From NCBI GenBank assembly GCA_949987565.1, contig OX465101.1, positions 19,459,624 to 19,523,623 of the forward strand: a stretch of DNA of 64,000 bases, in the 5' to 3' direction. Within the stretch, counting starts at the first letter, position 1. Each line of letters starts with the position of its first letter. Under the pieces are notes generated by a model. That model had not been told where the DNA came from. It did no database searches and worked only from the letters and a program-made list of their open reading frames with translations. A program made the translations under genes and the position numbers. Shown piece after piece: positions 1 through 11,657 of the stretch. The DNA comes from Luidia sarsii. Lineage: Eukaryota > Echinodermata > Asteroidea > Paxillosida > Luidiidae.

Positions 1-285
1 AAACTGGAGCGTCGAAGCAACTGCCAATTTTGTACCTAGGAAAATAGACCCCAAAACAGCAACTTTTTGAATCACACGAGTTTGGCCTACTGGAAAAGCC
101 TTAACTTTCCACATTTTCGGTGACGGACAAGAGAAGGAAACCAACTGTAAGATACGAAGTCTGAGATCGTTATACGGAGTTGTTTTCATCGTGCGATGTG
201 AGTTAGAAGGCTAAGCGCCGAAAACGTGTACCGTCGAAAACGGGGGTTCCCACGATACACCAGGTCCGACAACTATGACTGGGAG
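1..285 (+). repeat. Interspersed repeat family C, 3' part
   Basis: The segment matches 42900-43215 and 35085-35340 in the same orientation and 25065-25350 in reverse. Landmarks shared by the copies are the words CCTAGGAAAATAGACCCC, TTTTTGAATCACACGAG and GAAAACGCGTACCGTCGAAA (a few changes per copy), and a common end near CCCACGAT. No coding potential is seen. Only the last third of the family is present because the window begins inside it. The superfamily is not recognised. Confidence 0.75.
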
Positions 286-795
286 CCCACTGTGTCCGGC
301 TTTTGTTTCAGCTCGCGTAATCTTAATAGGAAAATATGAGAAATGATTCAAGAGATGGTCGATGTTTTGGAGAGATTTCAGTTGTACACGTTTGCGAAGC
401 TGTGTGGAGCTTAGTGGGGTCAGGGGTCATGCACTTCCCAGCGTATGCTATGCACACAATAGCGCTGGGTGACAGGAGTTGCGGTCAGCGACCAGGGAAT
501 AAACAGTGTGGGCGACTGGAGTCGCGTTCCGATAACGTGTAAATTAGGCCTAGCTCCATGTTCTTGTTGCAGCACAAATAAAATTACGGCACGGTACGTA
601 TAACCCCCCTTCTTCCTCCATGGTAATTGGTACAATACATGTACAGTATATCCATGGAGTTTACCCTCCATGAGTTGCAGATAAGCGGTCTGCGAGAAAG
701 ACTAGGCAGAACGTGCATGTGAGAAAAATCACGCTAGGACCGAAACGAAAACATACATCAAAAGTCGATCGTATCATACAGGAAAAACATCAAAA
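286..795. other. No gene seen
   Basis: There is no convincing coding sequence. Positions 545-720 resemble 26575-26700 in reverse (shared GGAGCTAGGCC/CATGTTCTTGTTGCAG-type words and a GCGGTCTGCG...GACTAG block), so this is probably more of the family C neighbourhood. Confidence 0.4.
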
Positions 796-1170
796 TTAAC
801 TCAACTTTCTGGATTCCAATGCGGCAATTCGTGAAGCTGTCGATGAACGTGATGCCACCGCTGGTCGATGTGAAAATACTGAAGGAACGGCATGTTCTTT
901 CAGTATATTTCTCGGCTTCGAGCCGGTGAGTTTGGCCCGCAAGTCAACCTCGATCCCAACTCCTCCTCCGTGAAAGTGATCGCTACAAATCACGTCATTT
1001 CGACTATATTTGTAGCCGACATTGAGAAATTGTTCTACTTTTATGGCCGCAGCCCACTTCCCAAACAACTCAGGGCTCTTGGCCTTGTTATGTTAGGAAC
1101 TGCATGGAAAGATTTCCCTAGCTTTTTTTCCGCTGGTATTGTTACAACCAAAAGCTTGGCAGTACACCAT
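796..1170 (-). pseudogene. Decayed THAP-domain zinc-finger gene (relic 1)
   Basis: Three reading frames on the minus strand together give a THAP zinc finger, a C2CH DNA-binding domain of about 80-90 residues. It starts MVYCQAFGCNN at 1170, supplying the first two cysteines. It continues with a frame containing KSFHAVPNITRPRA, and then a 90-codon frame with FGKWAAAIKVEQFL, VICSDHF (third cysteine and histidine) and LKEHAVPSVF, the AVPSxF signature that closes the fold. The frames change near an eight-base adenine-rich run at about 1130 and again near 1075. The order and spacing of motifs fit the family; function as a DNA-binding protein is known for the family, not shown here. A similar relic lies at 24545-24895 (shared AIKVE-FL, CSDHF, DLRAKLT, HRPA). 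It could be a live gene with assembly errors, but two separate frame changes favour a pseudogene. Confidence 0.7.
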
Positions 1171-1249
1171 CGTTCATGCTCGCGAGTGTATATAAACTGC
1201 ACGCAGTACATGTACTGTATACATGTGTTGTGTACACACATGTTGTAGG

Positions 1250-1480
1250 GATACGTCCGTCCGGGGCCATGCGGGGGTTGCCCGTCATTATGTCATACCC
1301 CCCGCAGTGACCTGCCGGGAATTTCGAAAACATGGCGGGTTGAGGGAACGCAAATTCGACCACCGAATTCCATGATTTTTCCCTCTTTATGAAACTCGTA
1401 GGTGAGTTGCACATGGGTAATTGTAGTTTGTTTTTATCAACCAAAGAGATAAGCCAACTATTTTCTCTGGGTTTCATTCT
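1250..1480 (+). repeat. Exon-like module, also at 26925-27100
   Basis: The stretch around 1330-1480 (ATGGCGGG..., AATTCCATGATTTTTCCCTC, TGAAACTCGTAGGTGAGTTG) is a diverged copy of 26960-27100. Both copies show an ATGGC start, a FHxFSLFMKxV-like translation in one frame, and then a GTGAGT donor-like word. Either a duplicated short first exon or an interspersed repeat could explain this. Confidence 0.4.
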
Positions 1481-4400
1481 TCTTTTTAACTGTTGCCTTC
1501 TCCAGGAACGGTACTACTATGGAGCTCTTATTAAAAAAAAGGCGGGAATCCTAACGGGCTGCGGTTAGTACTACTCCTCCACCAGCTACCTTGAGGGAAT
1601 TCAGAGAAGTCTAACCGTCGTGATAGGTGTACAACTTGCCCGGCTGCCATGAACTACAGTATAGCTATATGCATATAGGCTATATCAACTGCATCCTTTC
1701 TTCGTGAAAAGCAAATCTTTCCGATACAGATCGTGATGGAACTCGATCCTGGGACAGCATGAAAAGATGGAATTCGTTTGGATATAATCTGATTCATCCT
1801 TGCGTTGATTAACAGGTAAAGTGCAGTAAATACTTTTTGTTTCTGTTCAGTTGCAGACAAACTTTGATTCTATCATGGAGGAAGAAACCTTCCTCCATGA
1901 TTCTATATAAATTATGTTAGTTGTTACCTAACTTAATTTTCCCATTTTCTCCGTGAAGCTGGTTCTAAATGAATCTCTCAAAGGATTTTGTGCGAAGTGT
2001 AAATCCTTAATCTACACACTGTACCCTTTCCTTTTCAATCTTTTATTCAGTATAAAACTATGAATGTATGATATGAAAACGTATAGATCAATGTAGGTCT
2101 ATCTTTAGTGGCAGAATGATATTCAAGTGTTAGCCATCCGTTCGAGGTTTTTTCTGCATGGTAATGGTTAAAATCATGAAAAAATCTGATTGAAGAATGA
2201 ACCGTCGTCATGTTAAAGCGTGAGTCGAAGAACAGTGTTTGGCCAATTGTAATGGGAATGCAGAAGAATCAGGAACATCATTCGAGTGGATGTAATATAA
2301 TGATGATTTTCCAGCTTTTACTAATTATGATAATCCTAACAATCAACTCGATCAAAATAACTGTGATAGCAATACTTAAAATGACTTTGGTTTATCAAGA
2401 GACAACGATACCGTCGATAGTTATAAATAACACGGAAGACTGGCAGTGTTTTAAGTGAAGGAGACTGCCATGATTTGCAACAATTAGTTTAGGAGCCGCT
2501 TGATGAATCACTGTTAAATTTACAAATAAACATTAATGGCCTTCCTCTTCTCAGAAGTTTGAATGCACTGTTTTGGCCAATATTGGGAAGGCATGCTTGA
2601 TAACCTCCTAGTCAAAAATGTACATGTATATTTGGTCATTTTAACGGTACCACAAAGCCCAAGCCCGCCTGCGTCTAGCCTGTAGCCTAGCTGTAGCCAG
2701 TTTTGTTCCACTTATTTTCACGGTGTTCAGTGCACTACAACTACAAGTACAATTAATTTGCGGAACATTCTTTTTGCATCAAAGGTTACAAAGTTGGTCT
2801 TACCACAAGTTTGTCCTACATGTAAATTGTCCAAGGTTGGCCTTTAGCTTTACGATAATTATAAACATTTGCAAAATGTAAAAGATTAGACACTTGGAAT
2901 TATAACTGTGATGATCCCGTCCTAGGGTTGTCGCGATGCCACGACCAGAGGGGAGGTCGGTCTCATTGTTATTTTGGGACGGCGTGTGTCAGTGTGAGGG
3001 GTGGACTCGTCGGGGACAAAGAAATCGCACGTAGATCACAACACGATGTTGGGTCACTCGATCACCCTACTAATCTTCATTTATTGTGCTTGTAGTTGTA
3101 GGCCCATCACTGGACATGCTGGAGCAGATGATCCACTATTATGTATCACATGCTATTATTACAATTGATCCCCCACAGAAATCCCTGATCGTGCAGCTAT
3201 CATGTTGTCGCAAGATATATAAACAAAAAGACATAACAAATATAGATACATGCACCGCGAGATAACGCAGATACTCAGCCTACCACAGGCCTACGTGACC
3301 CATGTGTACGTGTACGCAATATGTATGTGCATATATACCTATACAACACGTATGCACATAAAAACGTAATAGTACTCTACATGTACATCGTTTAGCACAG
3401 TGTGCATTAATTTCGGCAGAGTGCATCGACAATTTTGTCGTACAAATCCGGCATCTCCGCTTGCAAAAACCCGAGCAAATTAGTACTCAGAGACAGCACC
3501 AGATGTCATAATTATGTATGCACGTGGCAAGTTAGGGAACAGATTGGGACACTCACCGCAAGCTCCGGAGAAAGTTTCCCTTAAATCAGGGATATTTAGC
3601 CATGAGTACTCATCTCTGTCAGCCAACGGACAGATTCCATGTGACCGCGAAAGCTGCGCGTCCCAGCCTATTTTCCGTTTCACTATTCATGCGCTGTTCA
3701 ACCTTTCTCTCTAAATACTCCACAAGGCGAAATTATAAAAACTTAATCTCTGATTTAAACACAAATGAACTTCTACAGGCATTTTATCGCTCTTTTGGAA
3801 AGTTATTAACTCTAAGAATATTATCTTACGATCTATTTTCATTGCCCATGAACCCGATGTTTACACTGAATTGCGATGTGCTCCGAACAACAAGTTATAA
3901 CATAGAGGGAAAGTTGCGTTGGTTTTCCTAGACTCGTTACAAGTCGTCGCACTGTAACATACCAGTTTCCCACATAACACTAAATTGTTCTCTTTATCCA
4001 GACTCGTCGAACTAAGGCACCGCAAACGTGTTGACTCGCCGGCGAAGGGGCGCTGAAGAAACAATATTGGTGAGTGAGAGAAAACGAGGTTGCGAACGGA
4101 AGAAGAACGATTTGAAACATGATCATCCGATATTTCTTCAAAGTAATGCTAATTAAATGACCAATGTCATTAATGATTTTTTTGCAGGTAGCTGGCCGCA
4201 CTTGGTGAGAGGACCACCAACGAGTGTCACTTCGAAGGGTGATGGCTGCCATCTTTTCCAACCCGCTGGCAGAGATGTTCAACTTGCGTGGGAAGAGGGG
4301 GAGAGGACTTTCGTGGCCCTTCACTTCAACTCGATGGTCTTTCGAAAAGTATTTTTTTTTCATTTCACGGCAACTGAGTAATACTTAAATCACCACATAA

Positions 4401-4560
4401 ATCTGGTCTCGACGTAATGTCCAGGTACAACTAAAATAATTTAGTTGAGAAATGAGAAAAAACTATTGTGAATTGTGATGAAACTACAAGCTTGCTAAAG
4501 ACTACAACAAGTTATGGATGGACGTTGAGGTACCTATATACATGCCAATATACAATGCCA
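1481..4560. other. Unannotated, AT-rich; no gene seen
   Basis: I see only short unconvincing reading frames here. At 3290-3400 there are scattered ACATGTAC-type words. Positions 1860-1905 hold a short palindrome (CATGGAGGAAGAAACCTTCC region). Nothing supports a gene or a recognisable mobile element. Confidence 0.4.
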
Positions 4561-4589
4561 GTTTTCTGCCTTTGAATTGAGAAAGGTCT

Positions 4590-4835
4590 TGCTTATGATC
4601 GAAAGTTTGAAACGTCAGGCCCACTAAATTTTAAGATTTGCATTTTGTTCCTTTTAGTCAGTAAGCAGTTTGCAACATCTGTGTATGTTACTCTACCCGG
4701 TACTTTTATAGTTAATACAAAAACTGTTGCAAACTGGTCACTGTTTAGAAAAGTTAGAGGGCCTTACGTTTCAGTGCTAGGATCGAAACGTCAGGCCCTC
4801 TATCTTTTGAGATTAATTTTACTTTTATATTTAAA
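4590..4835 (+). repeat. Penelope pseudo-LTR fragments
   Basis: Two fragments of the PLE-1 pseudo-LTR lie in tandem. The first is GAAACGTCAGGCCCACTAAA from 4608, followed by the TTAGTCAGTAAGCAGTTTGC word near 4657. The second, at 4755-4815, is palindromic around GGGCCT..GAAACGTCAGGCCC. The same words occur at both ends of PLE-1 (11658-11870 and 14803-15020). Confidence 0.75.
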
Positions 4836-5149
4836 AAAGTTCTAAGTGCTAAGGTATATCTATTTCTATCAACCATAACAACTGAGCCAGCCATGGTGCG
4901 ACTAGTAGCGACATTGAAGCGGCTGAAGCAGACTGGCTACGAGACGCTAAAGACAGAGACAGAGGACGGCAGAATTCGAAGCGGAAAGGAAAACAGTACA
5001 CCAACTAACATGAAGGGCGAATAAAAAAACACAAATTCAGTTGTATTGAAATTTGAATTACTCTGTCATGCTTCTATTCATTTGTTTGCTGTTTCCAACC
5101 TTAAAATTACTAATCCAACATTTTGTCAACAATACAAACGAATGATTTA

Positions 5150-6235
5150 TGTGAACCAACATTTTCTTTGAATTTTGGCCAAAAGGAGCACAACGTTACC
5201 AACATAAGACTGGTGCCGCGAAGAGGTGAATGTTGGCCCAATGACTATCAAGGTTGTGCCAACGTTGGATTATTGTTGGCTGCCAGGAAGGTCCATGATT
5301 GGCTCAACGTTATCTTAATGTTGGCCCATGGTGAGGAGCCAACGTGATACCAGCATCGGCCCAACGTTGGCATAATGTTGGCCTATGGGGAAATATAATG
5401 TGGAGCCAACGTGCAACCAGCATTGGCCCAACGTTGGCATAATGTTGGCCTATGGGGAAATATAAATGAGGAGCCAACATGCTACCAGCATTGGCCCAAC
5501 GTTGGCATTATGTTGGCCCTTGGTGAATATAATGAGGAGCCAACATGTTACCAACATTGGCCAACATTAGGCCAACATTGGCATTATGTTGGCCCTTGGT
5601 GAATATAATGAGGAGCCAACATGTTGCCAACGTTGGCCAACATTAGGCCAACGTTGGCATTATGTAGGTCATTTGATCCAAGTTACAGTGGGCCGACATT
5701 GACCCAACGTTGGGCCGATGTTTACATTGGGCCAACGTTGGGCCAACTTTGACGTTGGGCCAACGTAAGGCCGATGAGCAAAAGTATACGTTGGGCCAAC
5801 GTGGAGTACCGATATTGGGCCAATGTTGGCCTATGGGGAATATAATGAGGAGCCAACGTGCTACCAGCATTGGCCCACAACATTGGCATTATGTTGGCCC
5901 TTGGTGAATATAATGAGGAGCCAACATGTTGCCAACGTTGGCCAACATTAGGCCAACGTTGGCGTTATGTTGGCCCTTGGTGAATATAATGAGGAGCCAA
6001 CATGTTGCCAACGTTGGCCAACATTAGGCCAACGTTGGCATTATGTAGGTCATTTTATCCAAGTTACAGTGGGCCGACATTGACCCAACGTTGGGCCGAT
6101 GTTTACATTGGGCCAACGTTGGGCCAACTTTGACGTTGGGCCAACGTAAGGCCGATGAGCAAAAGTACGTTGGGCCAACGTGGAGTACCGATATTGGGCC
6201 AATGTAACCGCTTACGTTGGCCCAACATTGGCCCA
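5150..6235. repeat. CCAACGTTGG minisatellite array
   Basis: About 1.1 kb of diverged tandem repeats is built from the self-complementary word CCAACGTTGG and GGAGCCAACATG, TGTTGGCCCTTGGTGAATAT. A basic unit of roughly 70-80 bp is visible, and a larger block of about 380 bp is duplicated (5641-5830 matches 6020-6200 almost exactly). Reading frames of about 65-75 codons inside are by-products of the repeat period. The right edge lies directly against the DIRS-like ORF1 relic. Confidence 0.9.
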
Positions 6236-6238
6236 TTG

Positions 6239-6723
6239 TCACCATGTTATCTGGGCTGTCTTCACCGCTCTTGATTCAGCACGCTTTATACGTTTCTCGT
6301 CCTCCGAGTCTGAAGCTAGATAGTTTATCTCATATTCTTTAACTGTCTGCCACCCTCCTTCGCTGGTGTCTGCCATGCAGATAAGTTTTTGGCGGCTAGA
6401 CAATTTCCGGGTGGCAGAATCTAAATGTTCAGATATTGCAGATACATCGCCTGCTTTGCAAGCCGCGGTGGCTTTAGCCAATATCTCCAATACATGTAGG
6501 TCCGTATTGAATTCGAACTGGTTTTGGTTTCCTTCCCTCTTCCATTTGGTGGAGGTTGACGTCTTGATCTCGTTGATGGCTCGATATGATTCTTGTTGGC
6601 TGTTTAATAGCTCCGCTCTTATTTGGGAACACGAGTCTTTCAGCGTACGCTATGGAGGTCGCTTGTTGTAGCTTGAAAGGCCTGCAGTATGCGCTCTGAT
6701 GATTCAGAATTGGAGTGCTCCAT
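6239..6723 (-). pseudogene. DIRS-like retroelement ORF1 (gag-like) relic
   Basis: From an ATG at 6723 the minus strand reads MEHSNSESSERILQAFQ, then after a one-base frame change near 6650 continues with RTLKDSCSQIRAELL, a KWKREGNQNQFEFN block, ADTSEGGWQTVKEYE and LASDSEDEKRIKRAESRA. This KWK-EGN / GGW-TV-EYE / SDSEDEK-I--AE-RA order is what I recall from ORF1 proteins linked to DIRS-type tyrosine-recombinase elements in invertebrates; the assignment is from memory of the family. No reverse transcriptase or recombinase frame follows, because the minisatellite replaces the downstream sequence. The single frame change makes it a broken copy. Confidence 0.5.
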
Positions 6724-6740
6724 GGTTGAGTGATTAAGAA

Positions 6741-8492
6741 AGAAATTGATGCGAGGTGTTCGCCTGTCGGGACGCAGATGGCGCATTCTTGCCACACCCT
6801 TCCTTATATACCCATGCAGACTCTTAACTCACTGTACGCCTCCGCTCTGCGAAGTGATAGGCTATTCCACACTTAAGAACTTAATTTCGTTCTCATTCAC
6901 TGCCTCGCTCAACCGAACGAAATTACATAAGAAAACAACTACTCTTCAACACATATATGATATACAGTGCTACTTTATATTCACATGCTCTAGTTTTTCC
7001 TTACTGGTTTAAGATAAATAATGACGAAAATCCCTTTTCGTCACAATACGATCGAGCGCACGCAACGCCAGTTGACCAAACTCAGGCTTCCCCGAAAGAC
7101 TTCGCCTCTTTGCTGTAAAAATCCAGAGACATTTGTCCTTTCAAGTGCGGCAATTAACCGGTGAGTTTAAGATTGAGTTGTAGCTGAACGTCTCATGCTT
7201 TATAAGGTTGTTCTGATAAATATGTAATAGCTAAAGTTATATTTTCCCAGCGAAACTTGTCATGTTGGAAAACGCAAAAGAACGCCATTTTGAACCTGTG
7301 GTTTCTTGCCCCGTTAACATGTACTTTTTCGACTGTTACCGTCATAGGAGTTTAATTGTACAATAATTATTGCAGTAAATAGATTTCTTAAAAGGGAGGT
7401 CGAACCCACACTCGTGAGCTACGACCAAAGGAGAAGTTGTCCCGTCTATTGCGGTGTGAGATAAAATCTAGTCCTCATTCAAACGTATACGCGAATTAAT
7501 ATTACGATCTTGTAAGCATATCCGTATTAAGTATATCCGTTGTGAGACTTGTATTATTCGATTCTTAATTACATGAACTTGATTATTGCTTGCAGTCCTG
7601 ATATGCTAGGAAGCGTTCATTCATGAACTAGGAGTTTGAGGCTCAGAGTGGCCACATTCACGTGAGCATTATTATGTGGTGCTTATCGATTTTACTGTTT
7701 TTCATAGAACATCCAGAGAACCTGTTATTCATTTGACAAACCCACAGCTGAGTCATGATCCAAGGTCCAAGATCGATGATCGAAGATCGAGGATCGGAGA
7801 ACGAACAGACTGGTAGACACACTGACAACAACATGGAACGAATAAATATTGGAATTAGTTCAGTTGATGGTCCCGTATTACATGTTTGTGTTTGTGTGAC
7901 GTGGTCAAGATCGACTATAACACTAATACTGGCTCAACTAGGTCAAGAGCAGTAACACACGGTAACAATCATTTCACGATTGGAGGAACAAGTAGTCATT
8001 TAAAATTATTGAGAAAGCTTAATTCGAAAGAATGTTATTGTCTTGGTATATTATGATGGTAAAGCCCCGCACTTACTAAAGTACGGGTGTTTAAAGTGCG
8101 ACTCTAACGATTTTGTCGATTCCACGGAAGAAACATATTTCAGAGAACAAGTCCCACTGATTCCAAAAAACATAACTTTTTTAAATTATTTACATTTTTT
8201 CACTAGGAAAAAAAGCGTTAAACCCAGCATTTGTAAGACGCTCGATGGGCCCCTTACGAAAACAGGGTCATTATGATAATCATAATTATGCATGTGACCC
8301 CAAAAACGTCATAACCAGGAAAACAACCCAAGTCCAGCCTTCGTTATATCATATAAACGCACGTACACCCAGTACAGTACGTACATGCACGTGTTTCGCA
8401 GTGCCTGTTGCCAAGAGTTCTCTGGTTTAGTGGTTTTGTATTCAAGTTAATGTATTAATTTGTGTATCAAAGTTCAGTGATTGTTTCGAGAA
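6741..8492. other. No gene seen
   Basis: Only short open frames without family resemblance. Positions 7755-7800 hold a small direct repeat of AGATCGA/GATCGAGGATC words. Otherwise I see nothing in this stretch. Confidence 0.4.
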
Positions 8493-8950
8493 ATGCCTGT
8501 ATCGTGTGTTGTTGGTGGATGCACTCGCAATAAAGCGAAAAATCCGGACATTTTTGGCTGACGTTCCCGAAGGATACTCAACGCGACGAGCATGTGTACG
8601 GTTTGTCAACAACACTCGTTCGGACTTCACGCTGACTTCACGCTGACTTCTTCATCGTTGATTTGCTATGCACACTTGAGCGATAATTGTGTGGATGAAA
8701 CTGTTCAGATGAAACGGAATCTCGGATTTCCATACCGTTTCAAGCTTAAAGTTGGGTCTGTCCCAAGCTTCAATTAGGCACCGACCGTACCGGTCAAGAA
8801 ACAACGGCCGAGTACAACCACCGCCGTACCCGGGCGTTCAGTCAGACGAGGCCGGCCCCAGCACAAGCCAAGTACCGTACCACCTTCCGTAGTGGAAGAT
8901 ACTGGCAAGCGATCTGGGGGAGCATATATCTCAAATGGGAAAGAGCAAGG
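8493..8950 (+). pseudogene. Decayed THAP-domain zinc-finger gene (relic 2)
   Basis: The start MPVSCVVGGCTRNKAKNP supplies a C-x4-C pair. Another frame follows with FPKDTQRDEH, and then VRFVNNTRSDFT and LICYAHLSDNC (C-x2-H), ending FKLKVGSVPSFN, the THAP closing signature. An 11-bp tandem duplication (GACTTCACGCT twice, 8634-8655) explains one frameshift; without it RSDFTL and TSSSLICYAHL join. A second shift lies between 8553 and 8600. An in-frame TAG follows SVPSFN, after which the frame continues as a basic proline-rich stretch (APTVPVKKQRPS...) to a possible donor at 8951. A candidate second exon is 9454-9558 (acceptor TTTTCATGAACAG, 34 codons, glutamate-rich), but its phase does not match. 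The domain call is solid; expression is unlikely. Confidence 0.7.
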
Positions 8951-9009
8951 GTAGGAATAACTTTTTAATATGAATTCTGATTTATTAACCGAGTTATTCA
9001 ATTTGAGTT

Positions 9010-9260
9010 AACTTGTACTAGTTGTACTTGTACTACTGTACATGTACTAGTAGTAGTACTACTACTACTAGTACAAAAAGTAGTAGTATGATGTAGTACA
9101 AGTACCGGTAGTACAGTACTCGTAGTACTAGGAGTACTACTACTACTAGTAGTACTACTAGTAGTACTACTACTACTACTAGTACTACTGCCTACTGGTA
9201 CTACTATAACGGTAGTATAATATTACTACCGGTAGACCTACTAGTACAAGTGTTAGTACT
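9010..9260. repeat. (AGTACT/ACTACT) low-complexity tract
   Basis: This tract consists of TAGTACTACTAC-type trinucleotide and palindromic ACTAGT/AGTACT words over about 250 bp. Shorter tracts of the same composition occur at 42195-42230, 43690-43770 and 58925-58950. Confidence 0.9.
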
Positions 9261-9904
9261 ACTTACTTAATTGTTATACATGTATGACAAAGTCTTTCTA
9301 ACACTACTGTAACATTAAAACAGCAAAATAATTTTCTGGTTTTGTTTTTATTTCTTGATTTGAAATCCTCATACTGTTTGCTAGTAAAAATTCTTTGTTT
9401 GTCTTCCTGTTTTGGATTACAAATTCATGTTTTGATTTTATTTTCATGAACAGATACTGGAACAAGGTGAAGAGGAACATCAACAACATATGATCATTTC
9501 TGAAAACCTCGACCCAGTCCCAGACTCGGAATCAAGAGATACAGTTGTGACTTTTTAAATCTCATTATTTTGAAGCCTACCATTTGCTTAAATTCTTTTT
9601 AGGGCGGGTGGCTGTAACTTTTGTTCTTGCCAAAAGTAAACAAAATCATATTTAGAAAAATTAGTGGTCTAATGTTTCGATCGTATATTAGTACTACAGT
9701 AGCATTAGCAGGTCTTTCCTCAAAGGCAGAAATTTGGTTGAAGGTGAAGTGTTCAAAATGATATTTCATTAAAAAAGTAAAAAAAAGGCCTGCCCAAGAC
9801 AGTCAAGAGGAAGAAACTTCCTCCAGCTGCAAACAAAGAAAGTAAACAATGTTGCTGTTGAAACATTCTTTATTTTATTAGCGATCATGGCAATATACCT
9901 TTAG
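9261..9904. other. No further gene seen
   Basis: Apart from the possible THAP second exon at 9454-9558, the stretch contains only AT-rich DNA. Confidence 0.35.
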
Positions 9905-10080
9905 GACCAGCTCAACAAAAATGAGTATTTAATGAGTGATGTATACATAGCTGAATTCAGTACACTATCAGCTTCAAACCTACAGTAAATTGAAGCTGAT
10001 AATGTAACCAATTCAGCTTTGTACATCACTCATTTAAAAACAATGTCCCTTTAATAATACCCATTTTTGTGGAGCTGGTC
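9905..10080. repeat. Short palindromic element (MITE-like)
   Basis: The ends are GACCAGCTC and GAGCTGGTC, and the arms pair along most of their length (ATGAGTGATGTA...TACATCACTCAT; AGCTGAATT...AATTCAGCT; internal TCAGCTTCAAACC / GAAGCTGA). The whole 176 bp could fold into one hairpin. No clear target duplication was found at the flanks, so the class is open. Confidence 0.65.
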
Positions 10081-10720
10081 ACAAATGTAAAGGACACGCG
10101 TAATTTATACCACTTTTTCAACTGAATGGCAATGACTAACAGGGAAAATTAACAATTTTAACTGGTATATATCACACAGGAATTGTAAGTTAATACACAT
10201 GTATGCACTTTGGGTCATTTCCTAGAATGCACTCTTGTACATTTTGAACATTTCATGAGAATTTCCTTTATTTAACGTTGCAAACAGTGCATGGTGATTG
10301 ACGGGCGGCTATGGAAAATTATTACTTTATTTGTAGGGTTTAATGGAGATTTGCCCTTAATAAGGCCAAAATCAACTGAAGGTGAAGGACTACAAAACAA
10401 AATTCCAGTAGAGCAGGAGTTATATTTTTTCTGAATGAACAGTTCATAAAACAGGCATAGAACCTTGACCAATAAAAATACAAAAGGAATCACTATTCAT
10501 ACAATACTTTGTAAATATACATACACACAAGGATATCAGCTGATCCATGAAAAAAGCTTGCCTGAAAATACTGAGGGCAATATTTACCAGGGAAAGAGTT
10601 CCATATTGTATGTCCAGAGATACAGATCAAGGGTAAGAACATAGCCCTAAAACTTTGTAAATCAAACATGGTTGTACGTAGTAATTTGAGGCCTGGTCTA
10701 AAAAACAATTCACTGTTAAT

Positions 10721-10877
10721 CTAAATCTGGTATCTGAAACCTACATATTTGCCATCTAGATCCGGAAAGGTTGCTCTCGTTTTATGCATGATGCATGAGG
10801 GGAGGGGTACATGGTTGTGTCCAAGATACCCATAGCACCACCTTATAACTTGCCGGTATGACACGTGCCTACATTTC
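10721..10877 (-). CDS. Exon 3 of P2X7-C-terminal-like gene
   Basis: The exon starts after the acceptor TTTTTTTATTTACAG (read on the minus strand). It encodes KCRHVSYRQVIRWCYGYLG, ...HVPLPSCIMHKTRATFPD and LDGKYVGFRYQI before a stop. The YRQ..RW..GYLG...PLP.C....R..FP...G.Y.GF pattern is the best-conserved part of the family. This exon itself has no lesion. Confidence 0.75.
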
Positions 10878-11218
10878 CTGTAAATAAAAAAAGTTGAGAC
10901 CAAGGAACTTCAGTTCTGTACATAACTAGCCTCTAGACATGTGTTTTTATATTTGTCTTTTTTATATGCCCTTGTTGAATTATGTATTTCTTTGAAACTT
11001 GCCAGTATCAGTAAGATGGAAATGTCTTGAAACTAGATGCATCTAACTTCTAAGTCAGTTTCTATTTAATCCTGCATGCAGGAAAAAGTACAGAAAATAA
11101 AAATCTAACATATTAAAGCTCTTTTTGCTTTAGAAAAAGGTACTCTCTCTAAACATGTGTAATTTATTTTGCCCGAGAAATATGCAAAAATGTTGCAAAT
11201 TGCACCATCTTTCTCAAA

Positions 11219-11295
11219 AGCAGAATTTCAAAGGCAGATTATGCCTTTGAGAAAGCTCCTGCTAGGATTGAAACATCAAATTTGTTACATTTATT
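11219..11295 (+). repeat. Penelope pseudo-LTR fragment
   Basis: A diverged copy of the pseudo-LTR core (CCTTTGAGAAAGCTCCTGCT, then AGGATTGAAACATCAAATTT) sits between exons 2 and 3 of the P2X7-like gene. Confidence 0.65.
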
Positions 11296-11312
11296 TTCCT
11301 GAATTAATTTAC

Positions 11313-11552
11313 CAAGTTATCTTACCTCGGAAGGTCACCTTCAATGTCTCTAGCACTGTATTGTTGTTTGTAGGCATATAGTAGGCTGTCTCAAGTGTGC
11401 CAGGGTTTAGATGCGTAGCCTCGTACCAGGGATGGTCGGTGAAACAAAGGAAATCATCACGGTTTACACCAGTGTGCAGGATCTTTTGCTGAATGGCCTC
11501 AACCTCCTTGCAGCACATGCAGTTCATCACAACACATTTACCGCAGGAACAC
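11313..11552 (-). CDS. Exon 2 of P2X7-C-terminal-like gene
   Basis: This 240 bp exon carries the cysteine-rich zinc cluster (CSCGKC, CMCCKE) and the DHPWYEATHLNP segment, open throughout. The phase-compatible donor is GTAAAT at 11312; an alternative GTAAGA donor 14 bases earlier would leave exon 3 out of frame. Confidence 0.75.
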
Positions 11553-11657
11553 CTTGATATGTTGCAAGGATAAAGTGAGAATCTTATCAGAAGGTATTAT
11601 TAAATTTTGCATTAAAATTGTCCAAGGAATTTCAGGATTTCCTATGTGTACGTGTGT

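Noticed and set aside
5643..6245. Open frames of 65-75 codons in the CCAACGTTGG array
   Set aside because: They follow the repeat period on both strands and have no protein character beyond repeats.
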